This document shows, one piece after another, positions 21,552 to 30,336 of a stretch of DNA of 64,000 bases. Under the pieces are notes generated by a model. It was not told the DNA's origin. It ran no database searches and worked only from the letters and a program-made list of their open reading frames with translations. This stretch comes from Antrihabitans stalactiti. GTDB lineage: Bacteria; Actinomycetota; Actinomycetes; Mycobacteriales; Mycobacteriaceae. The stretch spans positions 62,001-126,000 of the forward strand of contig NZ_VCQU01000001.1 of assembly GCF_012932915.1 (NCBI RefSeq), given 5' to 3'. A program made the translations under genes and the position numbers. Numbering within the stretch: the first letter of the stretch is position 1; every line of letters begins with the position of its first letter.

Positions 21552-23030
21552 ATGACGATCGATGACAAGAATCACGACCTGGTCGAAGCCAACCGCCGTG
21601 CGTGGTCGATGGCCTCCCAGTGGGGTGCCGACCATCGGATGAACGAGCTGGAAACGCTCATGTGGCGCAGCGAGCGGCATCCACGCGGGTCGTCGACGAT
21701 CTGCACGCTCATGTTGCTCGATAGCGTTCCCGAGTGGGATCGCCTTCGCGCGGCACATGATTGGGCGACCAAGATGATCCATCGCCTGCGGGAGCGGGTG
21801 CTGGAACCGTTGGTCCCGGTCGGCCCGCCTGCATGGACGGTCGATCCCTCGTTCGATCTCGACTATCACCTGCGTCGAACCCAACTGCCCGCACCCGCGC
21901 GAATGCCGGAGCTACTCGCGTTCGCCCAATCGGCGGCAATGGCGCCGTTCGACCGCACCAGGCCGTTGTGGGAAGGCACCCTGATCGAAGGCTTGCCCGG
22001 TGGCAAGGCTGCGTACTTGCTCAAGTTGCACCATTCGCTCACCGACGGCGTCGGCAGTGTTCAGATGCTGTCGCTCATTCAGAGCCGGACGTCCGAGCAC
22101 ACACCGAAAGATCCCCTCCCTGAGCCAGTTCCGAGTCCCGACGATCCCGACGCACAATCGCTCGCAGTCGACGAGCTGAACGAAACCATTCGCCGAATTC
22201 CGTCGGCCGCGCGTGGGCTGCTCTCGGCGGGCGCTCGCGCGTTGCTGCGCCCGGGCGCCGCCGCCGACGAGGCCCTTCGCCTGGCAGCCTCGGCGCGACG
22301 CACGATTGCTCCACCGCCGGTCGCCGGGTCGCCCCTGTTCCGCATCAGGACCGGAAAGTCGTGGCGTTTCGGCGTTTTCGAGTGCGAATTGAAGGATCTC
22401 AAGGCCGCCGCGAAAGCCGCCAGTGGCTCACTCAACGACGCGTACGTCGCGGTACTGCTGGGCGGCCTGCGGCATTACCACGAGATGTTCGGCTACAGCT
22501 TGGACGAAATCCCGATGGCCATGCCGTTGAGTTTGCGCAAGGCCGACGACCCCATGGGCGGCAACAAGTTTGCGGGTGCGATGTTCGCCGCACCCATCGG
22601 CGTGGTCGACCCCGCCGAGCGAATCGCCATCATTCGCGGAACGGTCCTGTCGCTGCGCGTGGAGCCTGCGCTGGGCAGCATGGAATTCGCCGCACCGGTG
22701 GTCAATCGGTTGCCGTCGGCGCTGGGGGCTGCCGCCATGCGACTCGGGTCGGCCGCCGATATCTCCGCGTCGAACGTTCCAGGCATCCCCTACCCCGTCT
22801 ATATGGCAGGCGCACGGATCGAACGGGCGTACCCTTTCGGACCGCTGCCCGGAGTGGCGATCATGGCGGCGATGGTGTCGCACGCAGGTACTTGCTGCTT
22901 CGGACTCAACTGCGACGGAACCGCCGTGCCCGACGTCGCGTTGCTGGTGCAGTGTATGAAAGAAGGCTTGGAAGAGGTTCTTGCCCTGGGCCGGGGCGAC
23001 GAGGGATCCGACACAGCAACGGAGGACTAG
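21552..23030 (+). CDS. Wax ester synthase / diacylglycerol acyltransferase
   Basis: 492-residue WS/DGAT enzyme, transferring an acyl group from acyl-CoA to diacylglycerol (TAG) or a long-chain alcohol (wax ester). The catalytic HHxxxDG is HHSLTDG (His160, His161, Asp165). Other family blocks: PLWEGTLIEGLPGG before it, the PLSLRKADDPMGGN block and SNVPGIPYPVYMAGARI near residue 410. Length is normal (about 460-500). Third gene of the operon, 12 bases after the HAD-PlsC gene, completing glycerol-3-phosphate to TAG if the HAD domain or another enzyme supplies the phosphatase step. Confidence 0.94.
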   Translation: MTIDDKNHDLVEANRRAWSMASQWGADHRMNELETLMWRSERHPRGSSTICTLMLLDSVPEWDRLRAAHDWATKMIHRLRERVLEPLVPVGPPAWTVDPSFDLDYHLRRTQLPAPARMPELLAFAQSAAMAPFDRTRPLWEGTLIEGLPGGKAAYLLKLHHSLTDGVGSVQMLSLIQSRTSEHTPKDPLPEPVPSPDDPDAQSLAVDELNETIRRIPSAARGLLSAGARALLRPGAAADEALRLAASARRTIAPPPVAGSPLFRIRTGKSWRFGVFECELKDLKAAAKAASGSLNDAYVAVLLGGLRHYHEMFGYSLDEIPMAMPLSLRKADDPMGGNKFAGAMFAAPIGVVDPAERIAIIRGTVLSLRVEPALGSMEFAAPVVNRLPSALGAAAMRLGSAADISASNVPGIPYPVYMAGARIERAYPFGPLPGVAIMAAMVSHAGTCCFGLNCDGTAVPDVALLVQCMKEGLEEVLALGRGDEGSDTATED

Positions 23031-23864
23031 ATGACCGAGCACGCCGATGGCAAGCTCGCAGGAGCCGGTGAGCGAAAGCTGCACTGGCAGAGCTGGATCG
23101 GACCGGACACAAGTCGAGGCGTCATCGTGCTGGTGCACGGCCTCCACGAACACAGCGGTCGGTACGAGTGGGTCGGCACGAGACTCGCCGAGGCAGGCTT
23201 CGCGGTGTACGCCATCGACCACGCCGGGCACGGCCGGTCGGAGGGTCCGCGGGGTCAGATCGGACGTATGTCCGAGGTCGTCGCGGGTGTCGATGCGCTT
23301 CTTGCGCTGGCCGCAGGCCGTCATCCCGGTTTCGCGCCGTTCATCGTTGCGCACAGCATGGGTTCGCTGATCACCCTGGACTACTTGGTCGGCAACCCGC
23401 AGGAACTGCGCGGGGTCGTGCTGTCGGCACCGCCGCTGGTGCAGGACGTCGCGTCGCCGTTGCTATTGAAGGTCGCCAAGGTGCTATCCGTCGTTGCGCC
23501 GAATGCGCCCACGGTCGAACTGGATTCGGAGACGGTGAGCCGGGACCCGGCAATCGTCGAGTACCACCGAACCAATCCGTTGATGGTCAAGGGCAAGATC
23601 CGCGCTCGCACCGGTGCCGAATTCATCGACGCGGTCGATCGAGTGACGGCGGGGCTCGCAAAGGTGACGCAGCCGATTCTGGTGATCGCCGGATCCGCCG
23701 ACAAGCTCGTGAAGCCCGAGGGCGCCGAGATCGTCGTCGAAGGAGCAGGTTCGACCGACAAGACGCTCAAGATCTACGACGGTCTGTACCACGAGGTCTT
23801 CAACGAGCCGGAAAAAGAAGCGGTCATCGCCGACGTCATCGCCTGGCTGCAGGAACACAGCTGA
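23031..23864 (+). CDS. Monoacylglycerol lipase-like alpha/beta hydrolase
   Basis: 277-residue alpha/beta hydrolase of the monoglyceride-lipase type. Oxyanion region VHGLHEHSGRYEWVG (about residues 31-45), nucleophile Ser109 in AHSMGS, Asp in AGSADKLVKPEGA and His in GLYHEVFNE form the triad. Start codon ATG 23031 follows the DGAT stop directly. It resembles mycobacterial Rv0183, and its position at the end of a TAG operon suggests turnover or remodelling of glycerides. The stop is followed after 8 bases by a double palindromic element. Confidence 0.9.
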   Translation: MTEHADGKLAGAGERKLHWQSWIGPDTSRGVIVLVHGLHEHSGRYEWVGTRLAEAGFAVYAIDHAGHGRSEGPRGQIGRMSEVVAGVDALLALAAGRHPGFAPFIVAHSMGSLITLDYLVGNPQELRGVVLSAPPLVQDVASPLLLKVAKVLSVVAPNAPTVELDSETVSRDPAIVEYHRTNPLMVKGKIRARTGAEFIDAVDRVTAGLAKVTQPILVIAGSADKLVKPEGAEIVVEGAGSTDKTLKIYDGLYHEVFNEPEKEAVIADVIAWLQEHS

Positions 23865-23872
23865 CCCACCCC

Positions 23873-23970
23873 GTGCGCGCGTCTCACCCCTCCAGGGGTA
23901 AAAATCACGCACAGTAGAGGGCGTAGAACTGTGCGTGAATTTCGCCCTTCTGGGGGTTAGACGCGCGCAC
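23873..23970. repeat. Palindromic element, family B (two inverted units)
   Basis: Two related units of about 40 bases, 23873-23912 (GTGCGCGCGTCTCACCCC...) and 23931-23970 (...GGTTAGACGCGCGCAC), lie head to head, so the 98-base block can also fold as one long hairpin. It starts 8 bases after the lipase stop and separates the TAG operon from the next operon. Likely a strong transcription terminator or insulator. Related to 7458-7501 and 51867-51906. Confidence 0.75.
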
Positions 23971-24073
23971 GGGGGTGGGGCTGCCCCTATATGTTGCGGT
24001 TTCGTATTGCTTGCCGATTACTGTACGAATGGTTTCGGGTTCGTTTCCACCGACCGACCGCAAAGGGGAATGC

Positions 24074-26776
24074 GTGCAGATTCTGGGAGCAAGCACCCCC
24101 AGCACGGCAATTCGAGAACTTGCCGGCGGTAAAGCACGCGGGCTGCACTCCCTGACCTGTCACGGTTTCAAGGTCCCCGAGTGGGCGGCGATCGGGGTCG
24201 ACGCCTTCGCTGCGTTCATTGCCGCCAATGACGTGAATTCGCTACTCGCAGAGCTGACTTCGGCAACAGACCTCGCCACCGCGCTGGACCGCGCGGCCAC
24301 CGTACGGACCGCCATTCTCGGCTCCCCGATCCCGGAACCAGTGCGCGATATGGTGGCGCTCGCCTACGAATCGGTCGGCTCGGGACGGGTTGCCGTGCGC
24401 TCGTCCGGCGCCGACGAGGACGGCGTGGACCGCTCGCTCGCCGGGCAATTCGATTCCTTCCTCAACGTCACCACGCTCGACGACGTCCTCGACGCAGTGC
24501 GCCGATGCTGGGCGTCCGGTTTTTCGGATCGATCGGTCCGCTACCTGTTCGAGCACGGGACCGGCGTGTCGAAAGGCGGCATCGCCGTCGTCGTTCAGCG
24601 GCTGGTGGACGCCAAGTCGAGCGGGGTCATCTTCACCGCCAATCCGATCACCGGCGCACGCAACCAGATCGCGATCAGTTCGGTCTACGGCTTGGGCGAG
24701 GGCTTGGTCTCCGGCGCGGTCGATGCCGATTACGTAGTGATCGACAAGTCGACAGGCGCCGTCGACGACCGCGTCGTCGGCGAGAAGTCCGAGCAATTCG
24801 TCCCTACCGGCGCCGCGGGGTGCGCGCCCACCCCTGTGCCCGAGCAGCTACGCAACCAACCGACGCTCAGCGACGACGAACTCGCGCAACTGGCCGAACT
24901 CGGGATCGCCATCGAGTCGCTCCACGACGGACCGCAGGACATCGAGTGGGTCGGCGACGGCGAAAACTTCTGGGTCCTTCAGGTCCGGCCGATCACTGCA
25001 CTGCCCGACGCCGTCGATCCGTCGAAGGGCGTCATTCTCGGCGCCACCGAAGCCGTCACCGACGACGAGATGCGAATTTGGGACAACTCCAACATCATCG
25101 AGAGTTTCAGCGGCATCAGTTCACCGCTGACCCTCACCACCGCCGCGGACGTCTACGGCCGCGTCTACCGCAGTTACGCACGGTCACTACGTGTTCCGGA
25201 AGCGCAGCTGCGGCAGATGGAGGTGTGGACCCCGGCGATGCTCGGCTACTTCCACGGCCGAGTCTACTACAACCTGCTGCACTGGTACCGGATGGTGCAC
25301 ATCGCGCCTGGCTATCCGCTGAACTGGCGGGTGCTGGAGGTCGCCCTCGGCGTCGACGAATCCATCGAAAACGACCTCGCAAAGACGTTGCGACCGTTCA
25401 CTTTCAAGACGATCGCGCACAAGGGCTTCTCTCGCGCAGTCACTACCGCCACCTACATCAAACGCTTCGCCGAGATCGACAGCAAGACAGAGTCGTTCAT
25501 GACGGAGTTCTACAAGGTCTACGACGAATACGACGCCGTCGACTACAACACGCTGCCCGGCGAGGAGGTGTATCGCCGCTACCGAAAGTTGGAGCGCGAT
25601 CTCGTGGACCGCTGGGGTCCGATGATGGTGCTCGACGCGATTCTGTTGACGTCGTCGGGCCTGCTCTTCCTGTTGACGAAGCTGTTCCTGAAAGACACTC
25701 CCGAATGGTTCCAATACGCGGTCGTCAGTCCAGGTTCCGACGTCGAATCTGCCGAACCTGCACGGGCGATGCAGGATATGGCGAAGTTCGTCCGGGCGGA
25801 CCCGGAGCTGGCGCGTTTCATCAACACCACGCCACCCGAAAAGGCATACGCCGCTGTGCAAGCATCGGACTGGCAGGAGTTCGCCGGGCAGGTCGACGAG
25901 TACATCGCCAAGTATGGCTATCGCAGCCTCGACGAACTGAAGCTCGAAACACCTGACCTACGCGAGGATCCGGCCAGCTTGTTCGTCATGCTGCGCAGCG
26001 CTCTTCCCGATGCGCCACTGTCCAAGCGCGCGGACGCCGACGACTATCTCGACTCGCGCCTGCACGGCGTCCGCCGCAAGATCTACGAGAAGCTCCGCGG
26101 CAAGACAAGCCGAGCCCTCGGAAACCGGGAACGATTGCGGTTCTGCCGAACTCGGGCGTTCGGCATGGTCAAGCGGACGATCCGCGCAATGGGTCGCGAC
26201 CTGGCACGCCAGGGCATTCTGGACGAGTTCACCGACGTGTTCTACCTGCGCCTCGATGAATTGCACGGCTGCTACGAGGGAACGACTGACACGGCTGCGC
26301 TGGCAGGTCTGGTTGCGGCACGAAAGGCGCAGCGCGCCTTGGATGCCGAGTTGGTCGCGCCGGCGCGGTTCGTCACCAGAGGACGGGCGTTCCACAACGA
26401 CGAATTGGCCGCGCAAGGCTGGGTACCGATCAGCGCCACCGAATCTGCCACCGCCGGAACCGTATTGCGCGGTACTCCGTCCGCATCCGGCGTCGTACGG
26501 GGTCGCGCGGTCGTGGTGACCGAGCCGCAGGACGTGGCGGGCGGAATTCTTGTCGCGTATCGAACCGATCCAGGCTGGGTTGCCGCACTGCCGTCGGCAT
26601 CGGCACTGGTGATCGAACGCGGTAGCCCGTTGACGCACGTCGCAATCGTTGCCCGCGAACTCGGCGTGCCGACTGTCGTCCAGATCAAAGACGTGACAAA
26701 GCTGGTCCGCACGGGAATGAACATCGAAGTAGACGGCGCCAGCGGCACCGTGACGATTCTGTCCGAGGAGAACTGA
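24074..26776 (+). CDS. PEP-synthase-like phosphotransferase (PPDK_N + PEP-utilizer)
   Basis: 900-residue protein with the architecture of PEP synthase and rifampin phosphotransferase: N-terminal ATP-grasp (GGKARGLHSLTCHGFKVP; VAVRSSGADEDGVDRSLAGQ; LQVRPITALP near residue 315), a long central region beginning NIIESFSGISSPLTL, and a C-terminal swivelling phosphohistidine domain with His855 in GSPLTHVAIVARE. Such enzymes move a phosphoryl group from ATP through the His to a second substrate. The central domain is unlike gluconeogenic PpsA, so pyruvate is an unlikely acceptor. GTG 24074 follows AAAGGGGAA. First gene of an eight-gene operon; gap to the next gene is 4 bases. Confidence 0.82.
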   Translation: MQILGASTPSTAIRELAGGKARGLHSLTCHGFKVPEWAAIGVDAFAAFIAANDVNSLLAELTSATDLATALDRAATVRTAILGSPIPEPVRDMVALAYESVGSGRVAVRSSGADEDGVDRSLAGQFDSFLNVTTLDDVLDAVRRCWASGFSDRSVRYLFEHGTGVSKGGIAVVVQRLVDAKSSGVIFTANPITGARNQIAISSVYGLGEGLVSGAVDADYVVIDKSTGAVDDRVVGEKSEQFVPTGAAGCAPTPVPEQLRNQPTLSDDELAQLAELGIAIESLHDGPQDIEWVGDGENFWVLQVRPITALPDAVDPSKGVILGATEAVTDDEMRIWDNSNIIESFSGISSPLTLTTAADVYGRVYRSYARSLRVPEAQLRQMEVWTPAMLGYFHGRVYYNLLHWYRMVHIAPGYPLNWRVLEVALGVDESIENDLAKTLRPFTFKTIAHKGFSRAVTTATYIKRFAEIDSKTESFMTEFYKVYDEYDAVDYNTLPGEEVYRRYRKLERDLVDRWGPMMVLDAILLTSSGLLFLLTKLFLKDTPEWFQYAVVSPGSDVESAEPARAMQDMAKFVRADPELARFINTTPPEKAYAAVQASDWQEFAGQVDEYIAKYGYRSLDELKLETPDLREDPASLFVMLRSALPDAPLSKRADADDYLDSRLHGVRRKIYEKLRGKTSRALGNRERLRFCRTRAFGMVKRTIRAMGRDLARQGILDEFTDVFYLRLDELHGCYEGTTDTAALAGLVAARKAQRALDAELVAPARFVTRGRAFHNDELAAQGWVPISATESATAGTVLRGTPSASGVVRGRAVVVTEPQDVAGGILVAYRTDPGWVAALPSASALVIERGSPLTHVAIVARELGVPTVVQIKDVTKLVRTGMNIEVDGASGTVTILSEEN

Positions 26777-26780
26777 GACG

Positions 26781-28478
26781 ATGACAGATCAGACCACTCC
26801 CGTTGCGCACCTCCGTGACTGGCTGACCAACCCCGCTGCAGGCACTGGCGTCTATTTCGGTGACGAAGCGGACGGCTGGAATTTCTACTCCTACGTCGAC
26901 CTTGCCGATCGCGCTCGGCGCATCGCCACGCTGCTGCACGAACGCGGTCTGCGGACCGGCGAAAACGTCTGCGTCGTCATGCCGACCACCATCGACTGCG
27001 TCGCGGCGTTCTATGCATCCTGGGCCGCGGGCGGGTTGTTCACCCCGATCACTCCGCCGATGTTCGAAGACCTCGACACCTACACCAAGCACATGAGCGG
27101 GATCCTCGACGTCGCCGATCCTGCGCTGATTGTCACTTCGCGCGATTTCGCCGACTTGGTGCGGGGTGCGATCGCCGCGTCGGGTCGCACGGACGAGCCA
27201 CTCATCATCGACGACGCCGTTCTCGCAGCAACCGCACCGATCGCGGAATTGGTAGAGCCTGGTGAGCTGTGCCTGCTGCAATTCACCTCCGGCTCGACGG
27301 GTTCGCCGCGCGGCGTGGAGATCACGTGGGGCAACCTGGCAGACAACGTCATTCGGATCGCAGGTGTTGTGCAATGGCAGGACGGCGATTCGACGGCGTC
27401 GTGGCTGCCGCTCTACCACGATATGGGCCTCATCGGCGCGCTGTTCATGACCATCACCGTGCAAGGTGATCTGTACTTGCTGCGCCCGGACCAGTTCGTG
27501 CGCGACCCCGCCCGGTGGTTGCGGGCGATGACGCACTGCAAGCATTGCCCCTCCCCCGCCTTCACGCTGAAATACGTTGCGCGCCGCGTCCGTCCGCAGG
27601 AGCTGGAGGGTCTGGACTTCTCCAATTGGCGCACGCTTGCGCTCGGGTCCGAGCCGGTGCCGCCCGGCGATGTCGTAGAGTTCTCGAACTTCCTCGCGGG
27701 CAACGGATTCGATATGTCGGCGCTGACCATCGCGTACGGCATGGCGGAGAACACCCTGCACATCACCACGTCCGCGCGCACATCGCCGGTCGTAGCGCTG
27801 CGCGTGGACTACGCGGCGTTGCGGTTCGGCAAACCGGTCGACGTGCTCGACCGGCGTGAACTAGTTGCGGGCGTAGAGATTTCCGGCGACGGCTGGACCA
27901 GTGGCCTCGGACGATCCACCGAGACGTCGCAGGTTGCGATCATCGACGACGACGGCACCGAGTTGCCGGACGGCACGATCGGCGAGGTCGTGGTAACTGG
28001 CGAATCCGTCGCACGGGGTTACCAAGGCGACTATTCGAACTCGAGCACCCGGATCGTCGACGGCAAGATTTTCTCCGGCGACGCCGGGTTCCTGTACGAC
28101 GGCGAGCTTTTCGTCCTCGGCCGGATGGGAACGAGCCTGAAGGTCCGTGGGCGGTCTGTCTTCATGGAAGACGTCGAGGCGCGAGTCGCGGCCGAAATCG
28201 GTATTGCACCAGGCAAAGTCGCGGGCGTTGCGATCCCCAATGCGAGCGAGCCGATGGTCGCGGTATTCGTTGAACGTGACGGTGGCGAGTGGGTCGACGG
28301 TGCCCGTCGCGCGGCGGCTGCCGTCGTCGGGTCGACCAAGTCGGTCCGGGTGGTGAGCGGTCCGCGGGGGCTGATCAGGCGCACCTCGAGCGGGAAGCCC
28401 CGCAGACGCGTCATGTGGCAGTTGTTGCAGGAAGGCGCATTGCACGGCGCGGTGGATCACGACGCGGGTGCTACATGA
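26781..28478 (+). CDS. Fatty-acyl-AMP ligase-like (AMP-binding) enzyme
   Basis: 565-residue ANL-superfamily adenylating enzyme. The P-loop is LQFTSGSTGSPRGVEIT (about residues 165-180), with DSTASWLPLYHDMGLIGALF and YGMAENT typical of fatty-acyl-AMP ligases of the FadD32/FAAL type, and DAGFLYDGELFVLGRMGTSLKVRGRS near the hinge. Predicted to activate an acyl chain as acyl-AMP and load it onto a carrier protein; a free-standing ACP gene lies two genes downstream. No condensation or carrier domain is fused. ATG 26781; its stop overlaps the next start (ATGA). Substrate chain length cannot be read. Confidence 0.85.
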   Translation: MTDQTTPVAHLRDWLTNPAAGTGVYFGDEADGWNFYSYVDLADRARRIATLLHERGLRTGENVCVVMPTTIDCVAAFYASWAAGGLFTPITPPMFEDLDTYTKHMSGILDVADPALIVTSRDFADLVRGAIAASGRTDEPLIIDDAVLAATAPIAELVEPGELCLLQFTSGSTGSPRGVEITWGNLADNVIRIAGVVQWQDGDSTASWLPLYHDMGLIGALFMTITVQGDLYLLRPDQFVRDPARWLRAMTHCKHCPSPAFTLKYVARRVRPQELEGLDFSNWRTLALGSEPVPPGDVVEFSNFLAGNGFDMSALTIAYGMAENTLHITTSARTSPVVALRVDYAALRFGKPVDVLDRRELVAGVEISGDGWTSGLGRSTETSQVAIIDDDGTELPDGTIGEVVVTGESVARGYQGDYSNSSTRIVDGKIFSGDAGFLYDGELFVLGRMGTSLKVRGRSVFMEDVEARVAAEIGIAPGKVAGVAIPNASEPMVAVFVERDGGEWVDGARRAAAAVVGSTKSVRVVSGPRGLIRRTSSGKPRRRVMWQLLQEGALHGAVDHDAGAT

Positions 28479-30103
28479 CGGCACCCGAACTCATCCTGTC
28501 CGCCGACTACATTCGCACGCTGCTCGACGAGACCACCCAGCTCAGCACCGTTCCCGACGACTGCGCTGTTCTGCTCGAAGGCTCGATCGCGGAGGGCTTC
28601 GGCAACGACGGCTCCGACATCGACTTCCTTGTGGTGTCGAAGGGCAGCGAGCCGATGCCGACGATGCCGACGGTGCTGTTCGTCGACGGCCGCCGCGTCG
28701 AGGTCCGGACCCGCTCGGAAGCGCAACTGCGGCAACAGCTCGACCGCGTCACCAGCGGCGAGGCGGACGAAGACACCCTGAACCGGGTCCAGCGCTTTCT
28801 TCGCGCACACGTGGTTCGCGAGGGCAATCCCGATATCGCGGGGTTGCGCGCAGTTGTGCCGTACGACGAGTTTGCTCGCGTGATGCAGACGTGGTGGTCC
28901 GCGCGAGCCGTGCAGGCGCTGCGTTACTCCGTTGCGCTCGCGGCCATGGGCGCCGACGAGGAAGCCGATGGCTGGGCACGTGACGGCCTCGCACAGGCGA
29001 TGAAGGCGTGGGCCGCGAGCCTCGGCGAGACGTATCTCGAATCCAAATGGCTACCACGGCAACTGGATCGGATCGGCCCTCACGAGGTGGCGGCGCGATA
29101 CCGTTCGGTCGAGTCCGGCGCTTCGCTCGACGACGTGTTGGCCGCCGCAGCGCTCACCGGGATCCCCGCAGTCGACAACACGCCAGATGCGGTCCGCCTG
29201 CAACGGGTTCCGGACGTCACGACCTGGCCGATCGGCGGGCGGCTGCACGTCGTGCGCAATCGACGAGACGTGTTCGTCCTGTCCGAGGCAACCGGGCAAG
29301 CCTGGCGATCCGTCGTTTTCGGACAATCCGTGGCGACGGTGTCGACGCGTTTCGGGATCGGCTCGGAGCTGGCAGAATTCGTTCGTCTCGGCTTCGTCGG
29401 GCTGCGCTGGCACGCCGAACCGCTGCGGCCGGCATTGGCAATGTGCGAGGTGGCCGGCGCGTATTCACCGCCGCCCGGGACAGTGGTACCTACGCTCGGC
29501 GTCGGGGGTGCCGCCCAGGACCCGAACGCCGCGGTCACGCTGTCGCCGCTGGCAGCCGACCGCTTCGCCGAATGCGCCACGACCCTGATCTGGTCGAACA
29601 TCGTGTTGGAGAACGCCCGCGAGGATTGCCGTGGTGCGCTGAAGAATTCACAGTGGCAAGTTGCAGACATCGCCGCACACCGGCTGATCGCCATGTCGAC
29701 GCGAGTGCTGCTGTCCGCGTTCGGCATTCATCCGCTTCCTGCCGACGTCGCGCCACAGGCAGCGCTCCGCCGATTGATTCCGGCGAGCACGCCAGGCAAG
29801 GCGGAATTGCTCGCGAAGCTCGCACGTGCACAACACGTGCGGTTCGACGACCCGCAATCGGATCGAAACCCCGCCGAACTGGACGCTTATGCCGAGGCTG
29901 TTCGTGAAATCGCCAACGGTTCCGCGTTCCCGGATTCCTTCGCATCCCGCGAACAATGGCGGCATACGCTCGACATCAGTTACGACTGGCTGCGGCTAGC
30001 CGGGTACCTCAACGCGAAGTTGCCGCTCGACGAGGCCCGAGACCTGTTGACGTCCGGTGGGGTTCAGCCGCACGCGCGCTCCGATGCCGAGGGGGAACGA
30101 TGA
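28475..30103 (+). CDS. Nucleotidyltransferase-fold protein of unknown function
   Basis: 542-residue protein not matching a family I can name as a whole. The N-terminal about 110 residues show a nucleotidyltransferase fold: LLEGSIAEGFGNDGSDIDFL (Gly36-Ser37, Asp48 and Asp50 as the paired metal ligands) and RRVEVRT (Glu76 as third acid). Residues about 250-310 (HVVRNRRDVFVLSEATGQAW ... LAEFVRLGFVGL) look like a PqqD/RRE-type winged helix; this is a weak fold guess. The rest is helical. ATG 28475 overlaps the ligase stop; its own stop overlaps the ACP start. Probably transfers a nucleotidyl group to a pathway intermediate or partner protein; the substrate is unknown. Confidence 0.65.
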   Translation: MTAPELILSADYIRTLLDETTQLSTVPDDCAVLLEGSIAEGFGNDGSDIDFLVVSKGSEPMPTMPTVLFVDGRRVEVRTRSEAQLRQQLDRVTSGEADEDTLNRVQRFLRAHVVREGNPDIAGLRAVVPYDEFARVMQTWWSARAVQALRYSVALAAMGADEEADGWARDGLAQAMKAWAASLGETYLESKWLPRQLDRIGPHEVAARYRSVESGASLDDVLAAAALTGIPAVDNTPDAVRLQRVPDVTTWPIGGRLHVVRNRRDVFVLSEATGQAWRSVVFGQSVATVSTRFGIGSELAEFVRLGFVGLRWHAEPLRPALAMCEVAGAYSPPPGTVVPTLGVGGAAQDPNAAVTLSPLAADRFAECATTLIWSNIVLENAREDCRGALKNSQWQVADIAAHRLIAMSTRVLLSAFGIHPLPADVAPQAALRRLIPASTPGKAELLAKLARAQHVRFDDPQSDRNPAELDAYAEAVREIANGSAFPDSFASREQWRHTLDISYDWLRLAGYLNAKLPLDEARDLLTSGGVQPHARSDAEGER

Positions 30104-30336
30104 GCACCGCCGAGCAAGTGCGCGAGATCGTCAAGTCGATGGCGCCCGAACTGCCAGCGGCGGTGTCCGATGATCAGCGGCTGATCGACGACCTCTTCTA
30201 TGATTCCTTGCGACTGATGGAGCTGACCGTCGTTCTCGAGCGGGCCTTCGATCTGCCGCCGTACAAGCCCGAGGATCTCGCCGGGGTACTCACGGTCGGT
30301 GCCGTCGTCCAACTGATCGAGGGGGCGACATCGTGA
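30100..30336 (+). CDS. Free-standing acyl carrier protein
   Basis: 78-residue acidic four-helix carrier protein. The attachment serine for 4'-phosphopantetheine is in DLFYDSLRLMELTVVLE (DSL motif, about residue 36). Helix III region reads PEDLAGVLTVGAVVQLIE. ATG 30100 overlaps the previous stop and its stop overlaps the reductase start by 4 bases, so it is made within the operon with its partners. It differs from the fatty-acid-synthase ACP and is probably dedicated: the fatty-acyl-AMP-ligase-like enzyme would load it, and the reductase-like SDR and AfsA-like protein would act on the bound chain. Confidence 0.9.
   Translation: MSTAEQVREIVKSMAPELPAAVSDDQRLIDDLFYDSLRLMELTVVLERAFDLPPYKPEDLAGVLTVGAVVQLIEGATS

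Noticed and set aside
23905-24105. Short frames at family B repeats, including one near 51472-51921
   Set aside because: They consist of repeat sequence plus antisense of known genes, with no ribosome site and no domain.
24074-26776. Gluconeogenic PEP synthase (ppsA)
   Set aside because: The ATP-grasp and swivel domains fit but the central region and genomic context do not; named only as PEP-synthase-like.
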